Shown here piece after piece: positions 1-9,930 of a stretch of 64,000 bases of DNA. This stretch comes from Piliocolobus tephrosceles (taxonomy: Eukaryota; Chordata; Mammalia; Primates; Cercopithecidae). Position 1 is the stretch's first letter. Every line of letters starts with the position of its first letter. The notes beneath the pieces are model-generated. The model did no database searches, was not told the DNA's origin, and saw only the letters and a list, made by a program, of their open reading frames with translations. Where the stretch lies: positions 35,457,992 through 35,521,991 of the forward strand of contig NC_045453.1 of assembly GCF_002776525.5 (NCBI RefSeq), read 5' to 3'. The translations under genes and the position numbers were made by a program.

Positions 1-2544
1 TGGAAACTCCTAGGAAGCGACTACAAAATGGAAGACATTTTTCCTATTTCAATATTTCTAAGCATGGAGGACTCCTGACTGCGGATAAAGGCATACACTT
101 TGGATCTCTGGAGACGCAGAAGTCATGTTTATGCAAACTCCATCCTTAGACCAAGGAGGAAGGAAGCCTGAAAGTCAGAGGGAAGAGATGCCCACGCCAC
201 GGCACCCAGTCCTGCCTTTCCCAGAGGGCAGCCTGGCACAGCCATGTGGAAGGAAGGACAGGCATGACAAGACCCTCAGCTTCCTGCTCCAACTCCACCC
301 CTGCCTCGCGCATCTCCTCACCTCCTCCAAGCAGGGGGCCGGACTGCTGAGCCTTCAAGAGAATGCAAGAGCTGCCCGTCCTTTCTCTCCTGACAATAAA
401 CGGAAGACTCATATTAGCCGAATGCAGCCCTTTTAGCTTTACATCGCCTAGTGTGCTCACAAGCACGCCTGGAAATTTAACCACAAATTGGTGCATTTAT
501 AAGAGCCATAAGCCCGCAGCTTCTGGGTGAGAGCAGACAAAATGCTACTTCTGTTTTGCAGATGGAACAGATGGGCTGGCTTGGCCCTCGGCAGCGCCTG
601 TGCTGCCTGTGTGTTGTCTTTTTCCCAAAAGCAAATTGCAAAAAGAAAATGGCTTTCTGCTGGGGGCCCAGCAATTAGGAACCCTCCTTCCAGCAGGCGG
701 AGGCAGAGAGGAGAGTATAGGTAGGCCAGGGAGGGTGTAAGGAGAAAAGGGAACGGGCTTAGGGGGCTGGGGGCTGCTATTCATCAGTTTTAAACCTTCT
801 GGTCCAGAGAAATTGGTGGAAACGTCACAGGAAATTCTAAGGGACACTGTCCGTGTCCATCGGCCTGAGGTGTGTTCATAGCAAGCCCTTCCCAGGAATA
901 ATTTTTAGGAAACTGGGCTGCATTGAAATATGTCTTGGAAATGGATCTTCTTTCCTCAGAAGATAATCTACCTAATTCCCTGTTTCCTCCAAAACATCAG
1001 CTTTCTTTGTGTGTCTCTTGGCTGATTTCTTTAAAGCTGCTGATGGGTTTCACAATCCAAGGTGACTCCAGGCCTTCTCTGCTTCACCCATCCACGCGGT
1101 CCTGCTCAGCAGGCCCGGAAATGCGCACAGTGAGATTGCTGGGTGGACAGGAGTCAAGGCTGTGCTTCTGATAGGAGTCAAGTTAGAGCCGTGGCAACGC
1201 GTGCCCCCTCCTTCCTCTCCTTCCCACCACCCCGCTGCCTGCTGCCTCGGGCGGGATCCCAGAGCCACCAGCCCTGACCCGGGGCCCGGGTTGAATGTGC
1301 AGTGTCTTCCACTAGCTCCAGGAATAAAACTCCATGTCACAGGTACAGAGGTTGAGGAGCCGCATCCCTAACCCCTCTGTCTTCTGACCTCAGGCTGCAC
1401 ACTGGCCCAAGCCCGTGCTGCCCGCCACCCTTCCTGCTCACACACCACATTCCAGGACTCGGTGAACGTGTCCTCCTTGGACAAGTCTTCCCAAACTGCC
1501 CCACCTCAGCCAGTTCCCCCAGATACCTGGTGCTCTCCCCGTGAACGTGCTTGCGGTAGCAGCCCTGCCGGTCAGCCAGCGCGGAGGTACTCAGTGGGCT
1601 GGGCAGGCAGGAGTCCCAAGAGCCCGCAAGGCCCCAGCAGGGACGTCAGGGTGCAGGACGCTCCAGTGCAGGCTGCTGGGGTGCAGGGCGCCGGGATACA
1701 GGGTGCCAGTCCTTGCTCCTGTTCACGGTCCAGCGAGCTGGGCAGGGACGTGGAGCTTCGTGGGCAAGATTCCTCCCTAACTGTGCCTCCCCCGCTCCAC
1801 ACAGAGAGCCGCTCTCCGGGCCATCTCCTGGACGCCCACCTCCAGGTGCGGAGCAGCTGCAGCCACCTGGACTGTGGTCTCTGCCTGCTCTGTCCTCATA
1901 CCGGGCTGGCCTGTCCTGAGAGGCCCCCTCGGTCCTCACTCTCCGCAGCACAGCTTGAGACACCAGAGCTGGACAGGAGGGGAGTGGTCTCTGAGCCGTG
2001 TGGAGCTGGGCTCTGGTCCTGAGCACCTTCTGCTTGGAGGTGAAGGCCAGGACGGGTGCAGCCAGGGTGGGCAAAGAGAGCCTGGGGGACCCTGGGCCCC
2101 TCGTGCTGTCTTGGAGGGGAGAGTTCTGGTATATGGCAGGGACTGGGCCCCAGCAGCCTCTTCCCACCTCCCCAGCCCACTTTAGCCATCCTTCCTTCAC
2201 TCATCATTCAGCCAGGCTTTCTGGACACGGCCAGTGTGGGATGCTCACAGCTGGCCTGCTGTGAGGACAGCACCATGGCTCCCTGTGCGTCCAATGTGCC
2301 AGACCCTCTCAGGCTGCCGTCACTCTGGTTCTCCTGCCTCTCTATTCCACATTTAAGGGCCTTTGTGACTCCTCTGGGCCCAGGACAGCCCAGCACAGCC
2401 TCCCCATTTCATGGTTGATGAGCTGCCTTAATCTGCCTGCCCCCTAATCCCCTTTGGCAGGCACCCCAGCATATTCACAGGTTCTGGGGAGTCTAGCATG
2501 AACATCCTTGGGGTCCTTACTCTGCCCACCATGTGGGCAGCGCC

Positions 2545-2715
2545 ATCTCATCCACACCCATGAACGTGAGGCACAGTTAACATCCCCACATTCCGGAGGA
2601 GGAAGCTGAAGCTCAGGGCCACCTAAGGTCGCTCACTCTGGCGGTGGCAGAGCCAAGACTTGAAGCCCCTGGGTCAGACTGCAGATCCCAAGCCCTCTGC
2701 CTGGTCGGGTGGAGC
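2545..2715 (-). repeat. MIR SINE fragment
   Basis: The plus strand carries the antisense MIR core: a gaggaagctgaagctcag block, then a 'ggtcgctcactc' equivalent of the 'gtgacc' region, then 'ggcagagccaagacttgaa'. This corresponds to MIR 'ttcaaatcccggctctgcc' read backwards. Strongly diverged; ends are approximate. Confidence 0.6.
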
Positions 2716-4084
2716 AGAGTCTCATTCACACTGAGAAACCAACCGCAAGCAGGAGACGGTCCCTGTAGCTGCAGCCAGCGGAGAGGGTCCCTGGAGCTGC
2801 AATCAGGAGATAGGGCTCTGTGCATCTGAGCAGAGAGAACACAAAGCATGGCAGGGCAGGCAGAGGATGCCCTCCTCCCTCCCTGCTGGGCACAGCCTTC
2901 TTTGCCAAGTGGATGCCAGCCCTGGGGAGAGGAGACAGAGCCTCCTGCGGGGTCTCAGAGAAAGGACAGGAGATGAGCGTGGGAAGACCTGCTTCTGCCA
3001 GCAGGGACCCTCTGAGCCCCTGTGCCTGGTAGCCCAACACGCATGCAGGTATACACACATGCGTGCACACACAGACCATGTGGACAGCAGGCGATTCACA
3101 GGAAGACTTGCAGTTGCTGGCACCCAGGCGAGGAGAGAGGCTGAGCAGGTGAAGTGCCAGCTGTTCCCTCCAGGTGCTCACGATTTGCTCAACACACATC
3201 TCCTTGTCCACTGAGTACCAAGCCTGTGCCAGATTCCCGCAGAGCCAGGTGGAAGGCAGATGGCTCTTGGGGGCATGAAAATTAAGGGAATTGACCGCTT
3301 TTGCCCACTAGGTATGAGCCCTTGAACCAAGGGCTCACCAGGAGGCTCTGGCCTCCAGGCAGACGGCAGAGACACACTTGTTGATATATGTCTGACGACT
3401 GTGTGAGTCAGACCATCCGGCTGAATCAGAGCCCAGAGGAAATACATGATTGAAAACTGGGCCCGTTGCAGAGCAGCCAGCTCTCCCTGGAGCCATGTCA
3501 GGTTTGAATTAGAAGATTCTTGGCTTCTTAGCTGCGGCAGGTGAAGGAACCCTGGATGATTTGGGATTTGGAGGGAGTGGTGAGACCTGGTCCTGGCGGG
3601 GGAGACCTGGGCTAGAGGGTCAACGGAGCAGGAGAGAGCATGGGAAGGGAGGGAGGCTGTAAGAGCAAACTCCCGCAGTACACAGCCAGGGTGACCCTCA
3701 GCCCCAACTGCTTGAGACTGAGAGGGCTCCAGCTCCCAGGTCTCTGGACTTGCTGCTTTAAAACCTCGAAAGTCCCAGGAAAACCAGAGTGAATTGTTTG
3801 TCCTACCCCGAGCCCCCCAGCCTGCTGGTGCCATCTTCCTCAGGCGACCTGTGGGCACTGTGGAATGGCCATCCCGGCTCACCTGAGGCCCAAAACAGGA
3901 ATGCTGAGGGTCTATGACGCTGATGGGGACCTCACATAACTCTGGTGGCCAATCACTCTCCATCCTCAGCCAAGCGCACAAGACAGCCACGGCAACGCCC
4001 CGAGCATGTCCCCACTCGGGCAAAGACGGAGTGTGTGACCCCACTCCGGGCCATCCTCCTCCCACCCAGCCTCTCCAGCTGCCC

Positions 4085-4240
4085 TGCAGTCACCGGGGTG
4101 AACCCTGGCCTCTGTGTGGAATGAAGCGTATGCACATCACAGGATGCTCACAGCAGCCTGGCGACCTAGAGGCCACGTCGTGCATTTCACACACAGGAAA
4201 CTGGGGGTCCAGGCTCAGTGAAGCTGGGATTTGAAATCAC
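4085..4240 (-). repeat. Probable MIR SINE fragment
   Basis: The antisense MIR pattern is visible: 'cacaggaaactgggggtcc', 'ggctcagtgaagctgggatttgaaatc'. Very diverged, so family assignment is moderate and ends are approximate. Confidence 0.45.
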
Positions 4241-4782
4241 CTCTTCTCCAGCCTGTCACCCCGACCTGCCCTCTGTATCCCTGGCCTTCCTGGGGCCCAT
4301 CCCATGCAGCAGCCGCTGTGCTTGTGGGCAGCCACGCCTGCTTCCTCTTCTGGTTCTTCCCTGAGAACACGGCTCACGTTTCCAGAAAGCTGGCCAAGGT
4401 CCAAAGGGTGACCTGGGAATGTGAGGGACAAGGATGCCGATGACTGAGGATTGATCGGCCTGTAGCACAACCCCCAGAATCTGCCAACAGCCCCAGAGAT
4501 GCCTGGAGCGCAGCCAGCGTGAGGCTGGAAGGCGGCTCCGCCCTCCTTGCGGGCCTGCGAACACTCGCTGTGCGTACACATGTGCAGGTGCCGCTCTGTT
4601 TTTAAAGATCCTCCTTGGAACACTGTGCGTCCTGGAACATGTGCAATTTCCGTGCTGTGGGTGGGAAAATCTATAGCCAAGCTCTACCAATTATGTTTAT
4701 TACTTATCTTCTGTGCCTCTAACACATAAACGTTTCTCCCCCACCCGCCTTCATCCTCATAGGAAACCAACTACTGCTGCCA

Positions 4783-4862
4783 CTGAAGCAATAAATGCCT
4801 GTCGTTTTAAGCCACTGAGTGTGGGGGCATTTTGTTATGCTGCAATAGATAACTGATGTAGA
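4783..4862 (+). repeat. 3' tail of an MLT1-like MaLR LTR
   Basis: The stretch with 'aataaatgcctgtcgtttta', 'agccactgagtgtggggg', and 'gcaatagataactgatgta' matches the 3' end of MLT1-type LTRs as I remember them. Only the tail is recognisable; the 5' part is lost or too diverged. Old endogenous retroviral LTR remnant with no coding content. Confidence 0.5.
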
Positions 4863-5064
4863 TGTTACTGTAAACTTAATTTTTTCAGTTTAGTAAGAGG
4901 GCTTCCTGCTAGCAAGAGTCACCCAACAGTAGTTGGGGGCCTGAGGGAAGAGAAGGATGGAGGCTGGAGAGATGGTGACTCTCCTACATTCAGAAGCCTG
5001 AAGCCTGCTGCGAACCAGTGACAGGTTTTGCACATCCTGCTGGCATGGCCTCATCCTGTTCCCC

Positions 5065-5200
5065 ATCGCATCTGCTCCACTCGTGCAACACAAACCCACT
5101 GAGTGCCAACTACGTGCCGGGCAGCGTTGGAGGGACTCAGGGTAAGCTAGCCAATGAAACAAGCAGGGACCCCCACCCTTGGGAGCGTCTTCCAAGGACC
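5065..5200. repeat. LINE2-like fragment
   Basis: 'cactgagtgccaactacgtg' then 'ccgggcagcgttgg', followed by a 'caatgaaacaagcagggacc' stretch, resembles the common L2 3'-end pattern (…gagcacctactatgtgccagg… then aacaaacagacaaaatccctg). Diverged; orientation and ends are approximate. Confidence 0.45.
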
Positions 5201-6439
5201 TCTCATGTGGTGACTCTTTGGACGTGATTGTCACCCCAGGCACAGATGACTGCCTTGCTTGGTAATAAGGACATGGCCTTGCTCACACCACTCAGGGAAC
5301 CACAGAAAGCCAGACTGTCCCCAGCACACGGGCTGCCCCTGTTCAGCACTCCTGCTGCACCCTAGCATCACAGCCGTACCCGTGGACCTCGATCCTTGCT
5401 GCCCTTGGGACCGGCCGGCTCCTCAACAGGCAGCATTGGGAATGTTGGGATGGGGGCAGCAGGTCCCCAAGGTTCTCCAGCTTGCAGGAGACACTTGCCC
5501 CTGGAGCCCTGCCCCCCACGAGGCTGTGCCCGGCTTCATGTGTCAGTGAAGGCATCTGGCTGGCCAAGGGTGTAGCTGCATCACCAATGGGCATGACCGG
5601 ACCCGGCCCAGCCCTTCCCAAGCTTCACCGGCACTTTCTTTAAAGAGTCTCAGCTGTTTAGGAAGGGCTTCTGTCTGCAGACATCAGGAGAGAAAGGGGC
5701 AAACAACGTGGAGTTAAAAGCTTCCGGCTGCAGAGCCATCCGGTTGGTGAATGCACAGAAGAACTCAGAACAGGCGAGCGCCTTGGAGCAGCCGAGTGGC
5801 GTAGCTGCCAGGAGTCCCCACCGGGGGCCCGCCATCCACCGTGTAGAGCAAGGCCTTCCAAGTGACATTTTCCTATGTGGTTTTAAGCAAATGCTCCATC
5901 ACAATATTTGCACTAAGTTGCCTTTTATGATTTTTTAAGCTCCCAGGCTAACTCAAAGATAACCCTTTGAAAATAAGGGCAGCTTAGCCAAAAGGTCAGG
6001 GGTTTGAAAACCAAACAATGAGCTTAGGCAGAGAGAGAGCACAATCTGCTGCATCCTCCTGCTTTGGCGGACAGAGGGAGAGACTCCAGTGGTCACTGCT
6101 GTGGCCTTCCTCTTTGTGGGGATCTCGACAGAGGCGCCTGACGGCCCAGCCCGTGGTCAGGCCCCAGTGTTACCAAGACAGTGGTGAGTGCCTGGACCTG
6201 ACACTGTCCAGCACATGTACTCCCTGCGTGGCGTGGACACTAAGGTCCCCGCCCAAGCCACTGTACTTATCTGGTGGATCACGCCTTCCAGAGGACAAAT
6301 CCAGCCTATTCCAGCCTACTCTAGTGATGGAACACCTCACCTCACACCCGACACTTAGCTGAGGGTATCCAGCCCCTCTTCAGCCTGACATCAACCTCGT
6401 TCATTCCCGGTGGAGACCCATCAGTAACAGCCCTGCCCT

Positions 6440-6585
6440 TCGTTCAGCTGCTATTCCCATTTTACAGACAACTTAATCGAGGCACAGAGACGCTAAGGAC
6501 ACTCGTCCAAATGTGAAGTAGCAGGGCCAACGTTCAAACCCTATCTGCTGGCTTCTGAGTCCACTATCCTGGCTTCCAGCAAAGG
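6440..6585 (-). repeat. MIR SINE fragment
   Basis: Antisense MIR core is recognisable: 'cccattttacagacaactta', 'gaggcacagagacgctaagg', and 'gtagcagggccaacgttcaa'. Each block matches the reverse complement of the MIR 'tgcctcagtttcctcatctgtaaaatggg' region in order. Confidence 0.6.
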
Positions 6586-7417
6586 GACCGCTGGCATTTC
6601 CTTTGATGCCAGGATTTCTAAGCTCTGATGTTTGTGAGCTGCAGCTCCCTGACAACAGTATCAGGCTTCGGTTGAACAGAGAAGCCCAAAGCAGGGCGAG
6701 AACGGATGAATAAGCATGGAGTCCCGCTGCCAGCCATCAGCTCAGGAGCCTTGAATTCTCCTAGCTGGGTGGGCCCAGGAGGGGGTTCCTCAGCCTCCCA
6801 CTTCCCTCAACACCCTGCGACCCCTACCCCAGCCTGCCCAGGTTTCCTGCTCCCAGCACAACAGCTGCAGCCAGCAACATCCACAAAGGCCAGGCTGGTT
6901 CCCCAGCCCTGCACACATGGAGCAGCAGCTCTACCCAACCTCTCCCAGGGGTTCTGGGGAGGAGGGAGCGGGGAGGGCCTAGAGAAGGGACAGTAGTGCC
7001 CTGAGGGCTCCTGGGCAACCCAGACATGCGGGGGACAAGCTTGTGCCCGGTCACCTATGCCAGTGCTACCAGGTGCTGCGGGGACAGGGAAAGGACAAGA
7101 ATCTCGCTCTCACCTGGCTCCCGAGCCAGGGGCAGGGGCACCCTGTGAGGCGCTCCGAGGGAGGGAGTGTGCAAAGCCTGCAGGGCCTGTGAGGAGGCAC
7201 TGACGTGTGCTGTGGGGCTGCCCCTCCCAAATCCTGCTGGGGTGTGGGCTCTCAGGGTGACTTCTGATGACAAATCCAGGCAGTAATAAGGGGCCCAGGG
7301 GGTCACATCCCATAGCGTCATGAGACCGGCCCAGGGTGCCAGGTGCGGGGCCCTGAGTGGGGAGGGTGCTGTTCTGGGCACCTGCTTTCCGCCCTCCCAC
7401 ATTAACCCCTCCCCAGA

Positions 7418-7424
7418 CTTTGAT
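7418..7424 (-). promoter_or_regulatory. Candidate TCF/LEF motif
   Basis: CTTTGAT at this position is the reverse complement of the TCF/LEF core ATCAAAG. It lies roughly 0.75 kb upstream of the probable NTSR1 transcription start. NTSR1 has been described as a Wnt/beta-catenin responsive gene, which is why the motif is recorded. A 7-mer occurs often by chance, so this is only a candidate. Confidence 0.25.
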
Positions 7425-8028
7425 GAAACCATCTGTGGCTCCTGGCCTCTGCAGGACCCAGCCCCTCAGCTCCTCAGCCTCCGCAGGTGTCCCTCGGTGC
7501 CGCCTCCGCAGGTGTCCCTCGGTGCTGCCTCACGCCATCCTGCCCCAGGTGGTAACTATGCCGAGCCCCCGCCATTCCCGCTGGGCATATCCCAGAAATA
7601 GGCATTCACAGACCAGGCACGCCCATGACCGCGGCCAGATTTTAGAAGGAATCACAAGCAATGTAATCTCTAGTGGTCCTGGAGCCCCCCTGGGCACCCA
7701 GCTTCTGGCACCCTGTGGACACCCAGGAGTCGAGGGGCGGCCCAACCAGCTGCGCAGCCGCCCAGCCCTGCCAGCGGGGAGCTTCCTCCCTCCCTGCCCT
7801 CCGGATACACCCTCACCCCCACTGAGCGAGCCCAGGGTTGGGGGAGGTGCATAGTTCCCTTACTAGCCGGAGCGAGAAATTGCGGAGAACAGGGAAAAGG
7901 GTGGCAAGAAGGGCCCGGTGCGCGATACCCGCCGCACCCGCCCGGAATCCTGGTTCCCTGGAGCGCTCAACCCAGCCCGCCCTGCCCCGGGGAGCGCGAG
8001 GGGGCGACCCGCCAGGCTGCACCCGGGT

Positions 8029-8037
8029 GGGGCGGGG
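8029..8037 (+). promoter_or_regulatory. GC box (Sp1/KLF-type)
   Basis: GGGGCGGGG, a perfect Sp1/KLF core, sits about 150-200 bp upstream of the expected transcription start inside the CpG island. Consistent with a TATA-less, GC-box-driven promoter. Occupancy is inference. Confidence 0.5.
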
Positions 8038-8199
8038 ACGACAGCGGGGGCTGCCTCCCTCCTCCGCCGCCACCCCCAACTGCTGGGCGCGCCGCGCGGC
8101 CGCCGGCTCCGTGGAGACGCGCAGAGCCGGGAGGGCGCGGGCGCGGCGGGAAGTGTGCGGGGCTAGGGTGCGCGGAGAGCGCGAGGGAGGAGATTCGGA

Positions 8200-8591
8200 G
8201 CCAGGGAGGGGAGCGCGCCGGGGCAGCCGTGCGTGCATTCCTCCCGGCGCCACAAGCTCGCCCCGCGCAGCCCGAGCCAGGCTGGGCGCTGTCCTCGGGA
8301 GCCTGGGGAACCGCGCGATTTGGAGATCGAGGCACCCGGAACCCGTGGCAAGCGCCGAGCCCGGAGACAGCCCGAAGAACCGCGGAGTCTGGAGCCAGGA
8401 GCCCGGAGCCCGGAGCTCAGGGCGGCGCGTCTGGGTCTGGCGCTTCCCGGCTGGACGGCGCGCCCGCTGGTCTTCGCCACGCGCCCTCCTCTGAGCTCCC
8501 GTTCATCGGTCCCCGACTGAGACGTGCCCACTCCTGCCCGGACTTCCAGCCCCGGAGGCACCGGACAGAGCCGCGGACCCCAGCGCCCACC
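8200..8591 (+). other. NTSR1: NTSR1 5' UTR (start approximate)
   Basis: The leader precedes the NTSR1 ATG. The start at about 8200 is inferred: the known mRNA is about 4.1 kb, and the coding sequence plus the 3' UTR seen here account for all but roughly 0.4 kb. Reading through this stretch I find no upstream ATG in any frame, so it looks free of canonical uORFs. It is very GC-rich, with a short direct repeat of GGAGCC near 8391-8420. The NTSR1 frame is open back to a GTG at 8229, but no in-frame ATG precedes 8592. Confidence 0.6.
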
Positions 8592-9305
8592 ATGCGCCTC
8601 AACAGCTCCGCTCCGGGAACCCCGGGCACGCCGGCCGCCAACCCATTCCAGCGGGCGCAGGCAGGACTGGAGGCGGGGCTGCTAGCCCCGGGATTCAGCA
8701 ACGCTTCGGGCAACGCGTCGGAGCGCGTCCTGGCGGCACCCAGCAGCGAGCTGGACGTGAACACCGACATCTACTCCAAGGTGCTGGTGACCGCCGTGTA
8801 CCTGGCGCTCTTCGTGGTGGGCACCGTGGGCAACACGGTGACGGCGTTCACGCTGGCGAGGAAGAAGTCGCTGCAGAGTCTGCAGAGCACGGTGCATTAC
8901 CACCTGGGCAGCCTGGCGCTGTCCGACCTGCTCACCCTGCTGCTGGCCATGCCGGTGGAGCTGTACAACTTCATCTGGGTGCACCACCCCTGGGCCTTTG
9001 GCGACGCCGGCTGCCGCGGCTACTACTTCTTGCGCGACGCCTGCACCTACGCCACGGCCCTCAACGTGGCCAGCCTGAGTGTGGAGCGCTACCTGGCCAT
9101 CTGCCACCCCTTCAAGGCCAAGACCCTCATGTCCCGAAGCCGCACCAAGAAGTTCATCAGCGCCATCTGGCTCGCCTCGGCCCTGCTGGCGGTGCCCATG
9201 CTGTTCACCATGGGCGAGCAGAACCGCAGCGCCGATGGCCAGCACGCCGGCGGCCTGGTGTGCACCCCCACCATCCACACGGCCACTGTCAAAGTCGTCA
9301 TACAG
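8592..9305 (+). CDS. NTSR1: Neurotensin receptor type 1, coding exon 1 (residues 1-238)
   Basis: NTSR1 is the high-affinity plasma-membrane receptor for the peptide neurotensin; it couples mainly to Gq/11 and phospholipase C. The start is the ATG at 8592: CCCACCATGC gives a purine at -3, and no ATG lies upstream in the leader. This exon encodes the extracellular N-terminus with N-glycosylation sequons at N4, N37 and N41, then TM1 (about 61-88, N81), TM2 (about 103-130, D112 of the sodium pocket), TM3 (about 140-170) with C141 and the E165-R166-Y167 form of the DRY motif, TM4 (about 185-207), and ECL2 with a sequon at N211 and C224, the disulfide partner of C141. It ends CAG|GTGAGC after Q238, phase 0, at the start of TM5. 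All motifs are intact. The sequence matches human NTSR1 as remembered. Confidence 0.98.
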
Positions 9306-9769
9306 GTGAGCCTCAGTAACCAGCCCGGGGCTCCCCTCTCCTTCACCCCAAAAGCAGTGCCAGTGGTGTGCCCTCTGGGTAGGGAGTGGGAGAGATGTTC
9401 CAGAGACAGTCTACTCCTGTGAGGCTGGGAAGGCGGTTGGGGCAGCTTGGGGGCAGCTCTGGAGTTGCCAGGCTCAACCCCTATCTTCTCCCCTCCTGTT
9501 GAGGGGATGGAGCCCCTGCCTGTGACCTCCCTGGTGTTGGTGGCTGGGCCTCGGACATCTGCGAATTCCTTAAGTTCTAATGGAAACATGTGCGCTGGCA
9601 CCTGTGTCTCCAAAGGAAGAGGTCCCTTTCATCAGCTTCTCAAAAGGCTTTGTGCCTCCAACAGGTGACCTTCCTCTCCTCTGCAGAGAAGCCCCCAGAA
9701 TGACTCTGCCAGTGCCTCCCAGCTGCCTGCCCTGACCCAAACTGGGGAGTCAGAGCAGAACCTGATGCC

Positions 9770-9930
9770 ATCTTGGGCCAGTTCCTAGTTTAGCCTCAGC
9801 TTTCCCATCTTGTATGATGGGGTAGTCATAGCTTTGACCTCAGAAGGTAGAGCATTTGAGAGAGAACGCGTGGGAAGTGTTTGCATGGCCCCAACACGTA
9901 GAAGCGCTCGCAGGTACTATTACTGCTGGA
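9770..9930 (+). repeat. MIR SINE fragment
   Basis: Sense MIR pattern: 'gcctcagctttcccatcttg', 'tatgatggggtagtcatagc', later 'aagtgtttgcatggcc' and a 'gtagaagcgctcgcaggtac' tail that matches the MIR 3' 'agtaagcgctcaataaatg' region. Diverged by perhaps a quarter of its positions. Confidence 0.6.

Larger units (their letters stand above)
1..7800. other. 5' flanking region of NTSR1, no gene seen
   Basis: About 7.8 kb of GC-moderate DNA upstream of the CpG island. Open frames on both strands are short, lack coding character and mostly begin at non-ATG codons. I see only decayed repeats: MIR-like pieces near 2.55-2.71, 4.09-4.24 and 6.44-6.58 kb, an LTR tail near 4.78-4.86 kb, an L2-like piece near 5.07-5.20 kb, and a small 25-bp duplication near 7.48-7.53 kb. 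No splice-linked exon series or CpG island of another gene is visible. Confidence 0.75.
7850..9300. promoter_or_regulatory. CpG island over the NTSR1 promoter and exon 1
   Basis: GC content and CpG density rise sharply just after 7850 and stay high to the end of exon 1, against CpG-depleted flanks. The 5' half has no TATA box near the likely start and contains GC boxes. This is the only CpG island I see near a gene start, and it marks the NTSR1 promoter. The boundaries are by eye. Confidence 0.85.

Noticed and set aside
3178..4065. 295-codon antisense open frame upstream of NTSR1
   Set aside because: It begins at GTG, has no recognisable domain, no Kozak-quality ATG near its start, and spans a MIR remnant zone. 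Stop-poor GC-rich intergenic DNA explains its length.
8682..9278. 198-codon antisense frame over NTSR1 exon 1
   Set aside because: A shadow of the GC-rich coding exon; its His/Gln/Gly/Ala-rich content mirrors NTSR1 codon bias.
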